Source: Gammaproteobacteria bacterium 50_400_T64
GTDB taxonomy: Bacteria; Pseudomonadota; Gammaproteobacteria; Pseudomonadales; Porticoccaceae
NCBI GenBank assembly: GCA_002162755.1
Contig: MAAS01000004.1
Span: 62,001-126,000, forward strand
DNA: 64,000 bases
Direction: 5' to 3'
Shown: one piece after another, positions 62,511 through 64,000 of the stretch
Numbering within the stretch: position 1 is the first letter of the stretch
Layout: each line of letters begins with the position of its first letter
Made by a program: the position numbers and the translations under genes
The notes under the pieces: model-generated
Databases searched by the model: none
The model's input: only the letters and a program-made list of their open reading frames with translations
Told to the model about the DNA's origin: nothing

Positions 62511-64000
62511 TAGCGTATGTCTGCAGTGGTATTTAAGTGAAGGTTGCGGCGTAGGCTGCGAGCCAGAGTATCAACGAGCATATTGAGCAAGGCTGAAGCC
62601 AGGATTAATAAGGCGGCACGGTCAAAGCGAAATTCTTCAAAGGCGGAATCAATATAAAAGCCCAAAGTAGCAATACCGAGAATGCCGAGTATCGCGCTCT
62701 CACGAATAATCACCTCCCATCGGTAAAACAAAATCGCCATAAATTGCCGAAAAATACGGGGCAACACCTCATAAAAATAGCGGTTAAGGCCTTTACAGGC
62801 GTCATCACGTAAGACTATCTGTTCGCCAAAACGGGCCGTTAAATGCGCGACGATGGCACCATTGTGAAGTGCGAGCGCAACAATAGCTGGCAGCATAGAT
62901 GGCCCCCAAAGTAACAAGGCGACAAAAGCCAATAGATACTCCGGCAAGGTGCGGGCGATAATTAACAGCCCATCGCCGCTGCGTCTTATTACCTGTCCTA
63001 TTCGTCGGCCAAAAAATAGCGGGGAGCAAAAAGGAAAAACCAACAAAGCTAGTAAGGCCGTAAAAAACAGGGCTATTTGACTCAATACCAGGGTATTACT
63101 CAAACCCGGCCAGAGTTGTTGCTGCCATAAAAACACCAACCAGGGGCCAATAGGGTTATCAGTACGTAGAGGCCGGGGGACTATATCTTCAGTAAAAAAC
63201 TGCGAAATAATTTGCCAATTAAAACTGGCCGTAGGCGGCAGAAATATCAGCGCAGCCAACAAATACAAGGGCAACAAAGCCTTACGTAACCACCAGCGCT
63301 GACTGGCGATTAAAAACAACAACACATAAAGTAGGCCAGCCGCTTCACTGTAGAGGCCTTCACTGAGCGATGTTTCTAAATAAAAGCCCAGTGTTGGCAA
63401 GCCGACAAAACCCAGCACCACCGTTGAACGCAGTGCGCATTCAAAACGGTAACGGGTGTAATGCCTTAGCGCGGGCCAGGCTAAAGGTAAGGTCGTGTAT
63501 AAAAACGCACTCAAGCTGCGGCTGTGGAGTAGATGTGCACGGGGATGGGGGCTCGTTTCTTCGTAGAGTTCACCATAGATTTTCGCCAGAGTTCCTGCAT
63601 AGGGCAAAGCGATGGCGAGCAAGCCCGTGAGTGGCGACAGGCCAAAACATTGGATAAAAATAAGCGCCCAAAATAGCTCATGGATGGCACGCACAAAGGC
63701 ACAAGAAGCGCGCACCCACCAATGTCGATAAAGCAGTGACAACAAAAAACCAGCAAGCACAGCAAGCGCCATACCTTGCAGGGCAAAACTAAGCGTGTTG
63801 GCAAGACCGCTTAACAGCTCTTGATAATCCGGGATCGTTGGCGTAATTAAACCCTGCCCCATGGCCTTTAATTCTAGCCAGGGGCTGGGGCTGATAATTT
63901 CAATATCGGCCAATAATAAGCAAACACCCGCCATCAACGCTAAATAAAAACTTGTCGAGCGCAGCGAAGAGGCCCCGCTTTTACCCGGTTTAATTTTATG
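62510..64000 (-). CDS. Phosphonate-type ABC permease, double domain (5' end outside window)
   Basis: At least 497 codons, open to the window edge, so the start lies outside (an ATG at 63934 may be internal). The protein has two PhnE-like permease halves, each with about six membrane helices. Each half ends in a similar ABC-interacting EAA-like loop: RSTVVLGFVGLPTLGFYLET and RESAILGILGIATLGFYIDS. The stop overlaps the selD start by one base (TAATG). The ATPase and binding protein are expected just upstream, outside the window. The likely cargo, given the overlap with selD, is a selenium oxyanion or phosphonate/phosphite; this is inference. Confidence 0.85.
   Translation of the reverse strand, partial: HKIKPGKSGASSLRSTSFYLALMAGVCLLLADIEIISPSPWLELKAMGQGLITPTIPDYQELLSGLANTLSFALQGMALAVLAGFLLSLLYRHWWVRASCAFVRAIHELFWALIFIQCFGLSPLTGLLAIALPYAGTLAKIYGELYEETSPHPRAHLLHSRSLSAFLYTTLPLAWPALRHYTRYRFECALRSTVVLGFVGLPTLGFYLETSLSEGLYSEAAGLLYVLLFLIASQRWWLRKALLPLYLLAALIFLPPTASFNWQIISQFFTEDIVPRPLRTDNPIGPWLVFLWQQQLWPGLSNTLVLSQIALFFTALLALLVFPFCSPLFFGRRIGQVIRRSGDGLLIIARTLPEYLLAFVALLLWGPSMLPAIVALALHNGAIVAHLTARFGEQIVLRDDACKGLNRYFYEVLPRIFRQFMAILFYRWEVIIRESAILGILGIATLGFYIDSAFEEFRFDRAALLILASALLNMLVDTLARSLRRNLHLNTTADIR

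Overview
The window looks like chromosomal DNA of a marine-type gammaproteobacterium, probably from the Cellvibrionales/Spongiibacteraceae neighbourhood of Pseudomonadales. This is inferred from the style of the housekeeping genes (lptFG | pepA-holC-valS, ybiT, yeiP/efpL, PilU, a FAD-oxidoreductase-SelD fusion). No rRNA or tRNA gene was found. The window starts inside a PHA-granule-family gene and ends inside an ABC permease gene.

1-14 kb is mostly core: an RDD membrane protein, the LPS-export permeases lptG/lptF, then pepA-holC-valS, an orphan pilU followed by a hexanucleotide repeat, the ABC-F protein YbiT, and a FlaA1/CapD-type sugar dehydratase. 14-15.7 kb is a scrap heap: a frameshifted RelE-type toxin, a truncated antitoxin joined to the tail of a DUF4160 gene, an intact DUF2442 gene, the C-terminus of a DegT aminotransferase, and the right end of an IS66 element.

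15.7-27.7 kb is an exopolysaccharide locus. It holds an initiating sugar transferase, DegT aminotransferase, two glycosyltransferases, two hexapeptide acyltransferases, a Wzy-like polymerase, a Wzx-like flippase, the Wzc tyrosine autokinase, the Wza export lipoprotein, and a divergent Wzb-type phosphatase. Its centre (about 17.5-23.4 kb) is visibly AT-rich with closely overlapping genes. A PEP-CTERM protein gene sits beside it.

29-41.4 kb holds a lipocalin-like (CrtC/AttH) protein, bioB-bioF-bioD, and a complete coenzyme F420 pathway: fbiC (CofG-CofH fusion), cofC, cofD, cofE, the F420:NADPH oxidoreductase npdG and an LLM flavin/F420 oxidoreductase. F420 genes are unusual in this class. A parDE toxin-antitoxin pair and a degraded second fbiC 3' end lie between bioB and fbiC. 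cofE and cofD are linked by a 29-bp repeat that forms a chain of GTGA-overlapping mini-ORFs. Divergent from the LLM gene is a MarR regulator with a 13-bp inverted-repeat operator, followed by cytochrome b561 and two YceI genes.

44-51.7 kb carries an SMP-30-type hydrolase, a TonB receptor with a Fur-like box, a DHA2 efflux pump, a CaiB/BaiF CoA-transferase and a HAD hydrolase. 51.8-56.2 kb is a small defence/addiction island: HicAB, a RayT transposase remnant, a DUF262-HEPN pair, a frameshifted higA and a Fic/VbhA-type pair, with a 2Fe-2S ferredoxin gene in its middle. 56.3-64 kb returns to metabolism: enoyl-CoA hydratase, EfpL, iron-dependent alcohol dehydrogenase, a periplasmic binding protein, the oxidoreductase-SelD fusion and a phosphonate-type double permease overlapping it.

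The strongest candidates for something new are the F420 cluster with its mini-ORF junction, and the DUF262-HEPN operon.
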